DNA of 64,000 nt from Erodium maritimum. Lineage: Eukaryota > Streptophyta > Magnoliopsida > Geraniales > Geraniaceae. The DNA lies in NCBI GenBank assembly GCA_963921825.1, contig OY997591.1, positions 18,719,515 to 18,783,514 of the forward strand. Direction: 5' to 3'. The notes beneath the pieces are model-generated. The model searched no databases. It saw nothing but the letters and a program-made list of their open reading frames with translations, and was not told the origin of the DNA. Positions within the stretch are counted from its first letter, which is position 1, and the number at the start of each line of letters is the position of its first letter. Positions 21,417 to 32,243 of this stretch are shown one piece after another. The position numbers were made by a program, and so were the translations under genes.

Positions 21417-23319
21417 ACACCCCACACTTAAGCTTTTCTCGCCCCGAGAAAATTAATCTAACAAAGCAGTAAGATATGTCCCGGTTAAACCCCGAGGTTC
21501 ACCCCGATAGGAGGAGTCCGGGCCTCCTTTATTCAAGCATGGTAAAATAAAGATGCAGCATGCAAAAAGGTTACGAAAAATTGGTGATGACTGAGTTAAA
21601 GTGTGCTTGTGGTTCATAAGAGCTTTCTCAGAATTACACATTACAAGATCGAACAAAGTTCAAGAAAACACATAAATTGATGAATGCATATAAGAAAGTT
21701 GTTACTCACATTAAAGATCAACTCTCATAACGAGCACCCCCTCGCTCACTTTACTAGTGTGCTTCCTCTTTTCCCTACTACACGGATCTTAGAGATTCAT
21801 ATGCTACTAGTTAATCTCATCTCCACTAATCGTGAGGAATCATGGAAATCAAGAATCAAAAAGGACTTATATTCGGCTTGTAATGTATGGCTAGGCAAAG
21901 GGCATGGAAAGGGTTTAAAACATGAAGCTCATAAAATAAAACGTGTCAAACATGCTTCATCTCACCCCCTAACCACTTTTCACACATCCCGCTTACTTTC
22001 ACCTCAAGTCTTCACCAAACCATTCCTTAGACATTCTTTTTTAGTCTACTTGTTGGGCTAATTTTTTTCTTTTGCCACTTTTATTTCACATTTTCGTTTC
22101 TCTTCCCTTGATTTTGTATTCTTTTTCTTACCCATTAAAATTTTTTGGGTACAAGAGAAATTTCTATCTTATTTGCTTTCTTTTTTTCTCTCTACAAACC
22201 AAATGACACATTATCACCAAGAACTTCATTTTTCTTTGTACTCACTCAACTCACAATAAATTCCCAATACCCCTCTCATGAAGCACATAAGACACGAAAT
22301 ATGGGTTCAAAAACAACATGAGGATATACAAGAAATGATGGGCACATAGGTTTGTAATGTAATGGTTAGAAACGAAAGGCCATAGGCTCAAAATGGGTGA
22401 CTAACAAAATAATGTAAGGTTAGAGATTTGGCTCAAACGTTCCAAGGATGACCTAAAATCATTTTCTCAATTTAACCATGTTCCTCACTCTATTTCGCCT
22501 CGAATGGGATACACAAGTAGTTCTTGACTCAGCTTACAATGCATATGAATCAAAGGAAGCAACGACTAATCAAGTAAACACTCAAAGTGCAAGCAAAAGA
22601 GCGATCTTAATGCATGTGTTTACTCTACTCAATTGATTCATGCTAATCTATGTATTATTTGAACAGTGTAAGAAATTGGCATGTGTAACAGTTCAATCAT
22701 CGAAGTCCTAAGATCATGCACTCTCTTACTCAATCATATCACCAAATAAATATTTTTTGATTTTTTTTCAATGCAGCACAATATGCAGACAAAAAGTGTG
22801 AATTGAAATGCAAGCACCCCACCCCACACTTAAAACCTTGCACTGTCCCCAGTGCGACTCAATCCTATACATGCTCCTAACCACATACAGGCAACCCCAC
22901 ACTTGTGTAGAACAATCAACCAAATCAGAGAACTAAGATGCATAACCTATCAGCACAGCAGATTAGGTGCTCAACACACACTAGAGAAACATCAAAGTTC
23001 ACAAGTAGATATTAACATAATAAACAATAGAGGGATAGAGATACCGCCCCTTCACTGGTACTACTTTTTCCTGAATACTGGAAATTGCCTTTTGTGCATG
23101 GTAGATGGAATACTACTCCGCCCAAGTGAGTTCTCGAGAACTCGGCGCTAACAAATATGACTCTAACCCTCAAGATTTCATCCAGTATCACCAACTTGCA
23201 CAAATAGTTAGAGAATAAGAGCAAGACATAACATATACAAAACAACGATGGGGAGGAATATTGGGTTGCCTCCCAACAAGCGCATTTGTTTAACGTCGTT
23301 TGCTCGACAGGAAGGAGGC
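21417..23319 (-). other. 3' non-coding region and polypurine tract of Athila/Tat-like element
   Basis: About 1.9 kb between ORF B and LTR A. At its right, on the minus strand, a remnant reading AATGCGCTTGTTGGGAGGCA (23285-23266) is the hallmark found after pol in Athila/Tat elements, so most of pol was lost between it and ORF B. At the left, AAGTGTGGGGTGT directly before the LTR serves as the polypurine tract (21429-21417). No gene is supported within. Confidence 0.65.
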
Positions 23320-24507
23320 TCAATCAGGAGGCCTCCCACAAATCTCATACTTCCATTGCATCCTTCTCTTTAAATATGAGTGAAAAACTAGGAGAAGAAA
23401 CACAATGCAGTACAAAATTCTTTTCCTTGAGTTTTGTAAAAGTTCCAAACTCAAGGCTAACTTCATCAAGCTTGCCTTAACAGAATAATTATAATTTGGT
23501 TCATCTTGGCTCAACTTGATAGGGATATGAATCCCATTAAGCGGAAAATACTCATGACAACGAGGGTCAAGAGCATCTACCACAATAGAGTAACATAAGC
23601 TCACAAACGGGGATTGGGGACTAGCAAATGTATCAACAAATTCATGCTTAATATTAACAACTCTATACTGAACATTTAATTTAAAAATTAATGGGACGGG
23701 TTGAACATACAAAGTTGATTTGCTAGAATCAAAAAATGAATCTCCCACACCAAATGGAATTTCGACATCATTCTCGATGTCTAGGAAAATAAAATCAATG
23801 GGAGATTCAAATATAACCCCTCTCTTAAGAGCATCTTCCATAGTGCCCCTTGGATATCTAATAGACTTGTCAGCCAACTCTATGGATACTATGGAAGGAT
23901 TCGGCTCAGCAATAGTTTGTGAACTATTTTTTTCAATTATACAATTATTATTTACATCTAAAGAATTCAAAGCATCAAAACTACATGGAGATAGAATAGA
24001 TATTGTACTAGAGGAGTAATAAATTGATACCTCACATTCTGCACTTACCTCTAAACTCATGCCTGGATAATGAGTTTCTTGTTCTACTGAATCACCTAAG
24101 TGCTCAGAATGATTTTCCTCAATGTGACTTGTTTGATCGTGTAGAGCTCTCTCATTCACCACTTGTATGTGAGGATATATTTGATTCATTGCATTGGCTA
24201 TTTGACCCAATTGAATTTCCAACTTTTGAAAACGGGAATCATTGTTCAGGTTCACTATCTGCTGCTCCTGCACAGATACCTTGTGCAGCTCACTATCCTC
24301 CTTCATCTGTGCCATCATGGTTAGCATCATCTGCTCCAGTTTGGAGGAAGACTCTTGTGGTTCCACTTGATAACCTTGATCAAAAGTGGAAGGGTCCTTC
24401 CAATATTGACAATATGCATTTGAATTCAAGTACTCACAATAATAGTTAGAATGATCATAAGCTCCGCAACAATCACAATACACAGTATCACAATACCAAT
24501 TCTCCAT
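23320..24507 (-). CDS. 395-aa Gag/protease-like protein of Athila/Tat-like element
   Basis: This is an uninterrupted frame. Residues 7-20 contain a CX2CX4HX4C zinc knuckle (the CCGAYDHSNYYC part), which in normal Gag sits near the C-terminus, so the capsid part of Gag is absent. Residues near 55-110 hold a Gag-end helix (LEIQLGQIANAMNQ). Residues about 215-275 resemble the Athila/Tat protease region (KSIRYPRGTMEDALKRG, then DFIFLDIENDVEIPFGVGD), but no canonical DTG is seen. The C-terminal 60 residues are basic and hydrophobic and may come from joined pol remnants. The element lacks reverse transcriptase, so it must move in trans if at all. A zinc-knuckle protein kept open in one copy and nearly so in the second might still bind element RNA, but that is inference. 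Confidence 0.7.
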   Translation of the reverse strand: MENWYCDTVYCDCCGAYDHSNYYCEYLNSNAYCQYWKDPSTFDQGYQVEPQESSSKLEQMMLTMMAQMKEDSELHKVSVQEQQIVNLNNDSRFQKLEIQLGQIANAMNQIYPHIQVVNERALHDQTSHIEENHSEHLGDSVEQETHYPGMSLEVSAECEVSIYYSSSTISILSPCSFDALNSLDVNNNCIIEKNSSQTIAEPNPSIVSIELADKSIRYPRGTMEDALKRGVIFESPIDFIFLDIENDVEIPFGVGDSFFDSSKSTLYVQPVPLIFKLNVQYRVVNIKHEFVDTFASPQSPFVSLCYSIVVDALDPRCHEYFPLNGIHIPIKLSQDEPNYNYSVKASLMKLALSLELLQNSRKRILYCIVFLLLVFHSYLKRRMQWKYEICGRPPD

Positions 24508-24605
24508 AAAAGTTATAATTCAATGAATAAACTAAGCAAATATATACAAAAAAAATGAAATAGTCTTAACACGAATTATAAATGTATCAGAGTTGCCTTA
24601 GTTGC

Positions 24606-24623
24606 TCCCCGGCAACGGCGCCA
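24606..24623 (-). other. Primer-binding site B (tRNA-Asp type)
   Basis: Same TGGCGCCGTTGCCGGGGA sequence as site A, six bases inside LTR B. Confidence 0.8.
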
Positions 24624-24629
24624 TTAACT

Positions 24630-26036
24630 TGACACTCCGAGATTTAACCCTCAGAATGGTATGGCAAGCGTACCGGTTGTCAAGTAGTATTCGGGTTTTA
24701 AGTCCGAGATATCATACCCAAGGGAGCAATTAAGCAAGCACTTTAGTTAATTAATTCGATGGTTAAGCTATACCTATAACGATGTTTGGTTTTGGTTTGT
24801 AAAATGTAAATTCATGCAAGTACTGAGAATATATAAATGATCCGAAAACAGAGCACAAAACCACAAATGGATTGTAAATCAGAGATAAAAGACGATCTAG
24901 GACATTAACGGGGGTCGAATGCGATGAAAAACTTAACGATATTTGGCATACATTTATAACTAATACTATTTTAAGGGCAACGAGAATTCTCTTTAAGTAG
25001 TCCTAACCATCTCTCGATCGTATTAGGACCCTAATACACTCGGCCCACCTAATTATCTCTAATCTAGGTGTAGAGCGGTATAAAGCATTATGATCTATGA
25101 ATTCCTCTAACTTTCGGGTTTTACACCTATAGCTATTGTACTCGTGTCAGTCTAGCCATATTCTAGCCTAGATTGAAACCCAAGCTATCCAATTCCGTTT
25201 TCCTCTTTTTAACCTCATTTCTCAATTGTTGGTTAACAAGATTTAATCATACATGTACGTGATCAGGGCAATGTAGCATTACGAACGGAAATGAATAAAC
25301 ACTTTTCTAGTATTAGTTTATAAGTATATGACCTAAATATGCTCAATCAATTCATCACATCGTTCCCCCTAGCCTTGGATCGATATAAACTTAGTTCATA
25401 GCAAAGGAATAAGAACACAAGAGAAGGATTGAAACAATCATACTCATATTAACTGAAAATAGCAATACAAATATTCAGAAACAATCCAAACTACAAAAAC
25501 CTCAATGTGATTCTAGTAGTTCTCCTTTGATCTTCTTCAAGTAGTTCTCCAAGTTCTCTCCAAAAGTGACTTTTTCTCTCCAATTTCGTGATTCTCTTCA
25601 ATCTGACCTAAATTCCCTTTTATATGACGAGTTAACTCTGATAAAAAATAGAAAACGCAGCTGGAAATCGCGTTTTTGACGCTTGCACGGTCGCTTGCAC
25701 GCCGTGCAAGATTCTGGTGCACTTAAGTTGCACGGTTTCTTGCACGCCGTGCAAGAAAATGGTGCATATTCTTGACTCCTCTGTCCAGAGTGCACCAGTT
25801 TGTTGCACGGCATGCAAGAAACTGGTGCATGTTGCTGACACTTTTGTCCAACTTCCAAATTTGCTCCGTTTCACTCCCGAATTGCCCCTTTTTTCCCCGA
25901 AAACTTAATGAACCCTGAAAAAAAACCAAATACACAATACGAGAGTAAAATGCATCAATTCACATTAACTTGGACTAAAAAGAACATAAATGTGGGCTAA
26001 TGACATCTAAAATAGATGTATTTTATGTCCACATCA
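24630..26036 (-). repeat. LTR B of the Athila/Tat-like tandem
   Basis: 1407 bp with TG...CA ends. This is the 5' LTR of the tandem in its transcription direction. To its right CGTAC leads into LINE coding sequence. The left side of the tandem has no matching CGTAC, which confirms that the outer left LTR was lost. Confidence 0.85.
25686..25820 (+). repeat. Palindromes in LTR B
   Basis: CTTGCACGCCGTGCAAG at about 25693-25709 and 25740-25756, with a degenerate third copy (GTTGCACGGCATGCAAG) near 25803. An extra GCTTGCACG half-copy precedes the first one compared with LTR A. Confidence 0.75.
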
Positions 26037-26299
26037 CGTACCCCGTCTGTCACGCCCCAATTTCAGTAAACCGAACTCAGGACGCGAACGTTTAAAACAA
26101 TAAAACAATTGAAACCTGTTTTAAATAAACACTTTAAAATCGCCGTTTAGTGAATCAAAATAATATTTACAACTCAAAATGCGTCCCAACAAGTTGACAA
26201 AAAACAAGGTATCCGTCACTAGACTCAAAACAAACCCAGAATCCCGCTCCTAGCTCTTCAAGCTTCAGAAGTTCACCTAGTCCAACCTGCAACCGGTAC

Positions 26300-26337
26300 C
26301 TGTAGGAAAAGCAGCTAGGGGTGAGCGTTCGCTCACC
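26300..26337 (-). promoter_or_regulatory. LTR hairpin followed by splice-acceptor-like site
   Basis: On the minus strand GGTGAGCGAACGCTCACC is followed by CTGCTTTTCCTACAG, the same module as at 6851-6888. The 5' LTR has its copy at about 32535-32498. Confidence 0.5.
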
Positions 26338-26769
26338 ACCACGGAAAATAGACTGACTACGGCATACTTAGCAGACAATGCCAGTAACACCAACCACCAA
26401 CTCAACGCCGGGGATCACTATACCCAAACTCAAGTAACCCGACCGACAAACACACTGATACTTTCATCAACCGACTCAACACCGGACTCGTAAAGTAGAC
26501 GCGACACAACGATTGACGACCTCCTCTAAAGACACGACAGACCACCACGCACACCCAAGATCACAAAGGATCGCACACCAAACAAGATCACAAAGGATCG
26601 CACTCCTGTCAGCTGCTCAGTGCCGGTTGCTAACCGGTTGGGCTCGAGCCTGCCCCATGCGCTTTGCCGATCCCTGTCAGGCTCCAGGCGGTCGACCTGT
26701 TGGCGATATATACAACGCTGCTTTTCCAATAGCTAGTCGAAAGGGGAGCTGCCATCTTATCGCCTACAA

Positions 26770-26910
26770 ATGCTCACAACCTCCCGAGACTCGAACTCGG
26801 TCAGGCTAGCCAAAGAACGCTCGCAACTTTCCGAGACTCGAACTCGGTCAAGCCAGCCAAAGAACGCTCGCAACCTCCCGAGACTCGAACTCGGTCAGGC
26901 CAGCCAAATT
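26770..26910 (-). repeat. Three 47-bp repeats with B-box-like core
   Basis: Three tandem copies contain, on the minus strand, GACCGAGTTCGAGTCTCGG. The core GTTCGAGTC fits the RNA polymerase III B-box consensus GWTCRANNC. The matching array in the other LTR is at about 32966-33105. The solo LTR at 4214 lacks it. No A-box or tRNA fold was found. Confidence 0.6.
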
Positions 26911-26989
26911 CCACACCACTTCCCGACACACACTTGGGTCACTAACCTCGGGCAAGCACAATCACAATCACAAGCAAAGTTCAACAAAC

Positions 26990-27625
26990 AACAACAACAC
27001 AGGTTCAACACTCCACAGGCACTCACGGCCACCCAAGACACACCAACATTAACTCACGGGCTCAATAACCCCACGGGCACTCATGGCCACCAAGACACAC
27101 CAACAGTAACTCACGGGCTCAACAACCCCACAGGCACTCATGACCACCGAGACACACCAACAGTAACTCACGGGCTCGACAACCCCACGGGCACTCATGG
27201 CCACCAAGACACACCAACAGTAACTCACGGGCTCAACAACCCCACGGGCACTCACGGCCACCCAAGACACACCAACAGCAACTCACGGGCTCAACAACCC
27301 CACGAGCACTCACGGCCTCCAAAGACACACCAACAGTAACTCACGGGCTCAACAACCCCACAGGCACTCACGACCTTCCAAGACACACCAACAGTAAAGA
27401 CTCGGGCTCAACAACCCCACAGGCACTCACGGCCTTCCAAGACACAGCAACAGCAAAGACACGGGTTCAACAACCCCACATGCACTCACGACCTCTCAAG
27501 ACACACCAACAGTAAAGACACGGGTTCAACAACCCCACGGGCACTCATGGCCACCCAAGACACAACACTAAAGTACGGGCTCTCATGGCCACCCAAGACA
27601 CAACAGTAAAACACGGGCTCTCATG
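26990..27625 (-). repeat. Minisatellite of 3' LTR, about 11 units
   Basis: Units of about 57 bp built on CACGGGCTCAACAACCCCAC and CACTCACGGCCACCCAAGAC. The 60-190-codon frames crossing it (TNPTGTHG-type repeats) are products of the repeat, not genes. Confidence 0.85.
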
Positions 27626-29434
27626 GCCACCCAAGACACAAAATACACAATCAACCTCCGGCATAACCAATGCCTCCAACAGTCCTAATATCAACAGTTT
27701 CACATTCAAACTCCGGGCATGGTCATATGCCTCCAGTACTCCTAATCTCGATAAGTTCGCAATCAACCTCCGGGCATGGTCATATGCCTCCAGTAATTCT
27801 AATAACGCTAAGTTCTCTGCTCCTACGACACTACTAAGTGTCACATGCATTTCCAATATTCGCTACGTTCCTGTATCATGCCTTTCTAATATTCGATAAC
27901 TTACTTAACCCACGACACCCCGGCGTCACATGCAATTCTACTGTTAACTTTTCCTAGTCAGGGCCGAGATCCGGCTACTTTTCCCTACCTCGTATATGTT
28001 CTCCAAAAGCTAACCAACAAGCTCCGGCGTGATCTCAGTCACTCGCCTAGCTTTCCTTTCCCTCGGTCTGCAGCACGATCTAAAAGAACACAATTTTAAG
28101 GCACTTTTAAACTCGCAGGAATAAACTGAAATTCAATAAACTTAACGCCCAAACGTAACCCCGACAATGTCGATCACTCCCAAACTTCCCAATTACTCGA
28201 CATTGTCGATAAAGGACTCGGAAAAGCCCGATTCGCCCGACATGGCGAATCTGCCCGGGTTTTGGAAACGCCCTTCCGGGGCTCCGAAAATTCCCGTTTT
28301 CGTTTCTAGGGTCTTAGAATAATTCAAGGGTTCCTAGGCACTCGACGGAATCGAATTCCGAATTCCGAGTCAATTAATTCACGTTTAAAGTTTCTAACCC
28401 GTCAATTACAACTTTCACAATTTAATTTCAAAATTCGTTCCGGGTGTGAATTAACGACTTGGGGATCTTCCTAAACCACCTAACACGAAAACCCGAGACC
28501 TGGGAAAGTGGGCCCCACACGGCCACAATGGAAAAAATTCCCTTTTTGCCCCAAAACGTTCCTAACGAAACTCAAACCTCAACCATTCATCTTTAAACCA
28601 ATCTTAATAAAAACCCAACCTTAATCAAACTGTTTAAACTCAAACCCTAAAATTCAAACGTATCAAAACGAAAATCGGTTAGGTGCTCACCGTAGGGAAT
28701 GACGACGGGATGACGAATCTTCAATCGTTGAGTCGATCGGTCGATCGGATCGTCGGGAAATCACCAAAATCTCCCCTTTACTTTCCTTTTCTCTCCTTCC
28801 CTTTCTCTCTCTTCTTTCTCTCTCCATTTCCTATTTTTTTTGCTGAATTGCCATGTATAACATCCACCATTCCCTTTTAATTTGATTCAAACACTAACAC
28901 ATAGCAAAAAGACCAAAATACCCTTCCTTTTCCTTTTGTCTTTTCTTTAAAGTCAAGGGTAAAGTTGTCCTCCCTTTTTCCTTCCACCACATTCATGACA
29001 TGTGTCATGTGGGTCCCACACCTTTTTGGAAAATATCTTCTAGATATTTTTCAGTCAGATTCGCGAAATTCGGTTGTTTCGGGCCCCGAACGGGCACTTT
29101 TTCCAAGAAATTACGAAACTTCACGGGTTACAAGGAAACGGCTCAACTAAGACCGCTGCGACGACGGCTAAGCTTTTTGGATCCAAAACGGACCTTGAAT
29201 GGACCAAAACGTCGCTCGGTTGACTTTTCCCGCGAAAAGTCAACATTTCCCAAATTGGTCAGAAAGTTGCCCTGAGTCCCCCGGAACTCACTTTGGTCGA
29301 TATCGGGGTCAACTTAAGTCCGGTATGACCCTCGGGGTCAATTTTAGGTTCAGTTAAGTGTCTGTCTTAAATTTTTTAATTTTTTTCCTGTTTTTCGCAT
29401 ATTTGACTAGCGTTGACCGGAAGTGGTTATTACA

Positions 29435-29450
29435 GTCTACCCTCCTTAAG
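29435..29450 (-). other. Polypurine tract of the 9.4-kb gypsy element
   Basis: The minus strand reads CTTAAGGAGGGTAGAC directly before the 3' LTR, the expected site of plus-strand priming. The related element at 47140 has TTAAGGGGGTAGAC in the same place. Confidence 0.8.
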
Positions 29451-30740
29451 GTAATTTCGTCCGCGAATTTTAAAACAGACGTACCTCGGGAATCGAACAA
29501 GTCGGGATACTTCGCGCGGACCTCGTCCTCGCGTTCACAGGTCGACTCAGCCTCGTGGTGTCGCCACAACCCCAGTTCCAAGCGGATAACCTTTCCGCGC
29601 AGGACCTGCTCTTTTGGATCCCTTTCCCACATCGGTTTCTCCTTATACGGGACATCACCCGTTACCTCGATATCCGCCCTCTCAATGACGTACTCAAGAC
29701 CTCGAAAGGCCCGATACACCGCAGGGTAACCCGCCTCCGCCGCGGTTGACACGTACCAATCCACCCTTCGGACTCACCTCTAGAGATACATGGTCACCGA
29801 CTGCTGACTCGAGAGGTCGGCGCCGTCTGTCAGCATAGCTCATGCTGACTCTGCGCGGTCTTCAACCGCTCATGCCTCGGCACGACCGACTCAGTTGTCT
29901 CTCGGTCCAGTTCTAGACCCAGTAAACTCTCATTTCTCACTTCCGCCCCGCACACGGGCGACCGACACGGCCTACCATACAACGCTCCGAACGGTGCCAT
30001 CTTGATACTGGCCTGAAAGCTGTTGTTCTAGGAGAACTCGGCTAACCGCTCACGAAATCCATCGTGACATGCCCCCATTTCCACTGTGCAAATCATAGTG
30101 GTTGCAATAACCCAGCGGGACGCTGTTGTTCGGCTCTCACCTGCTGACGAGTGAGGCACCGCGATACTAAATCTGCGACCGCTCTCCGCATCCCGCTCCA
30201 CTAGACATACCACCTGATGTCGCACTCCTCGCAGTGCTACCCACGTGCACTGCCAGACGTGAAAGCTGAGACTCTCGCCGCTCGTCGCCAGTAACCGTCG
30301 GTATTGGCTCGGCACTTCGACAGCCAATCCACTCCCAAGATTACATTTAAGGGTTGTCATTTCGTAAGTATCCTTCCCACGGATACACGCACAAGCTCAG
30401 TCTCTGCCGATCCTCACGGATCCCCGCAGTCTCTCTAAGACCTCGCTTTACTACCGTCGTCGCGCCCACCAACTCTGAACATACCCGATCCTCGGGGTGA
30501 GGACTCGATCCAGCATCAGGGCTCTTGAGCCCTCTCTCGAACCTCCTGTATCGGTTCGCTTCTCCAACTCCGCAGGCACGACAGACCATAGTCAACACCA
30601 CCCCACCACCAACCGGCGTGTTCAGACGCCGGGGTAGACTCAACGGCTCTAAACTCAGCCCCAACCTCTCAGCACAACTCGACGACACAAACGAGTGTGA
30701 CGCCCCGGTATCCAACAGAAATGATGCTCAAAGCAGAGAC
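29451..30740 (-). pseudogene. Collapsed protease-integrase-chromodomain remnant
   Basis: On the minus strand the stretch starts with a retropepsin segment (MDTGASHSFVSSSCAERLGL, 30715-30656) that runs for about 45 residues and then loses homology. Reverse transcriptase and RNase H are absent. It rejoins pol in the post-integrase region (GALYGRPCRSPVCGAEV, about 29990-29940) and ends with a chromodomain-like block (EVTGDVPYKEKPMW, then RLELGLWRHHEAESTCERED, then YPDLFD, 29680-29480). Stops occur throughout. It shows that most of gag-pol was deleted by internal recombination while LTRs, primer site and purine tract were kept. Confidence 0.75.
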
Positions 30741-32224
30741 CGAAAAACCACTCCATTAGTTACTCTGGTAAAGTCTAGCACAAACCCTCACCCGGTCCTC
30801 TATGCATTTACTTATAACTTTCCGCAACCAAACCAGTGTTCGCTACTCGTCCCTTGCGGGAAAAGTAGTAAAGGGGATGAGCGTTATGCTCACCTCCACG
30901 GACACCCGTTCAATTATGGCACACTAGTAAAGCACCAAGACCTTCCAATCTAGCCAGGGAAAACCACCATCCCAGACCTACTACCAACACGTCACACTGC
31001 TCAAGTCATTAACACCTCAAACACTCTCTTATGTAAGGGAAACCTCGAAAAAGGGATTATGTTCTCAATTCAGCAACTATTATTGCTTACAACCTCAATA
31101 CCCCAATTACCCGATCATGTATGGAACCTCAAACAACCCACTCACGTGAAGGAAACCTCAAACCACCCGTTCACGCGAGGGAAACCTCCAACACCCGTTC
31201 ACCTAGGGGAAACCTAGTTCGTATGGCGCCACAGCGCACCAACCCTAACCCCTCGCCGCGGTGAGGCTCTCACACCGAGGCGCTGTAACACTACCGTAGG
31301 TTATTGATGAGTCTCGAACCCAAGACCTCATCCCTTAACACCGAACTTACGATCTCTACACCCAACACAACCGTGAACACCGCCACGCAAAGCCAACACT
31401 CAAATTGCACAATCAAGACGGTGAGAAGGACGGGGGTCACGGACCCATGACAGACACCGTCACGGTTGGGATCACGGTGCCGTGACAAAAACCTAAAATT
31501 CGCTAAATCGCTCTGGTCCGTCACGGATCCGTGACAGGATCCGTGATGCTCGCGCAGACCTGTTTTCCAAACTCGGTTCCAACTCGAATCTTAACCCGTT
31601 TTAACCCTAAAATTACCCTTAAACGATACACACGCTTGACCACCAATTCAGCAAACACACGCGTCACGACTCACAGACAAAACAAGTCATTCAACCTCAA
31701 CCAAAACACCAGCTGACACGGCCAAACAACAATCACAACAACACTCGCTCACCGGGCCAACCAACACCGAATCACGCCCACCGGGCCAACCAAAATCAAA
31801 ACCCGCCCACAAGGCCAATCAAAATCAAACACGCCCTCAGGGCCAATCAAATTTTAAAATGCGTCCACTGGGCCAACCAATTTTAAAACTTTCTCCACTT
31901 CATTAAAACCTCAATTCTTGACATCAGGTAGTTACAATCCGGTCCAGGCGTCCCCGAACTACATTGTACCTACTTGATATCAACGCCGTCACGCTCGACT
32001 ACAGGGGCGCCCTTGAGTCGAGTCGCGACAGTTTCAAAATGTTTCACGCAGCAACACACAAACAGTATGCCAGTAACCCCGTACTGCACATACACACAAA
32101 CACAAACAGGGTTCAAAACACAACGGGTCTACACACGTTTCCGACCTGCGTACCCAACGCACGACGAGACTTTACTGAATCGACTCTCCCGACCTAGTTG
32201 ACGTACAGTCCGAGGTGTGAAACC
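30741..32224 (-). other. Leader region of gypsy element, no gene seen
   Basis: Between primer site and protease remnant where gag should be. It contains a 33-36-bp minisatellite (31740-31900, GGCC(A/C)A(T/C)CA units), the CACGG palindrome array at 31438-31549, and at 30870-30895 a degenerate LTR-like hairpin (GAGCATAACGCTCA on the minus strand). These resemble LTR contents, so part of a second LTR may have replaced gag. I could not place boundaries. Confidence 0.45.
31438..31549 (-). repeat. CACGG palindrome array in gypsy leader
   Basis: Includes the perfect 16-bp palindrome GTCACGGATCCGTGAC at 31520-31535, identical to 13755-13770, with several partial copies nearby and the same CAGACCTG flank. 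Confidence 0.75.
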
Positions 32225-32226
32225 TC

Positions 32227-32241
32227 GAGCTCTGATACCAA
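32227..32241 (-). other. Primer-binding site (tRNA-Met)
   Basis: The minus strand reads TTGGTATCAGAGCTC just inside the 5' LTR, matching the initiator-tRNA-Met complement used by chromodomain gypsy elements. Confidence 0.8.
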
Positions 32242-32243
32242 GC

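Larger units (their letters stand above)
18985..26036 (-). mobile_element. Tandem Athila/Tat-like non-autonomous elements (LTR-int-LTR-int)
   Basis: On the minus strand the order is: LTR B (26036-24630), primer site, ORF B (24507-23320), 3' region and purine tract (23319-21417), LTR A (21416-20046), primer site, ORF A (19923 to about 18985, truncated). The central LTR therefore ends one element and starts another, as produced by unequal recombination between two copies. The primer site (TGGCGCCGTTGCCGGGGA) and the pol-end remnant place it in the Athila/Tat branch of Ty3/gypsy. Reverse transcriptase and integrase are missing. The left LTR of the tandem is lost together with adjacent LINE sequence. 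Confidence 0.8.
26048..29434 (-). repeat. 3' LTR of the 9.4-kb gypsy element
   Basis: 3387 bp. It is about 200 bp longer than the 5' LTR, almost all of which is explained by a 218-bp block of minisatellite and flank (26947-27164) missing in the other copy. It holds the hairpin/CAG module at 26337-26300 (minus), three 47-bp repeats at 26770-26910 and the minisatellite at 26990-27625. The solo LTR at 4214-7142 is the same family. Confidence 0.88.

Noticed and set aside
26770-26910. Possible tRNA genes
   Set aside because: Only the B-box-like core is present. No acceptor stem, anticodon arm or A-box could be built.
26770-27339. 189-codon ORF with repeated THGHQDTPT units, and its twin at 32968-33498
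   Set aside because: Direct translation of the LTR minisatellite. All frames of the repeat stay open and there is no start context or domain.
26990-27625. Regularly spaced repeats resembling a CRISPR array
   Set aside because: Adjacent units are contiguous variants with no unique spacers, and lie inside a plant LTR.
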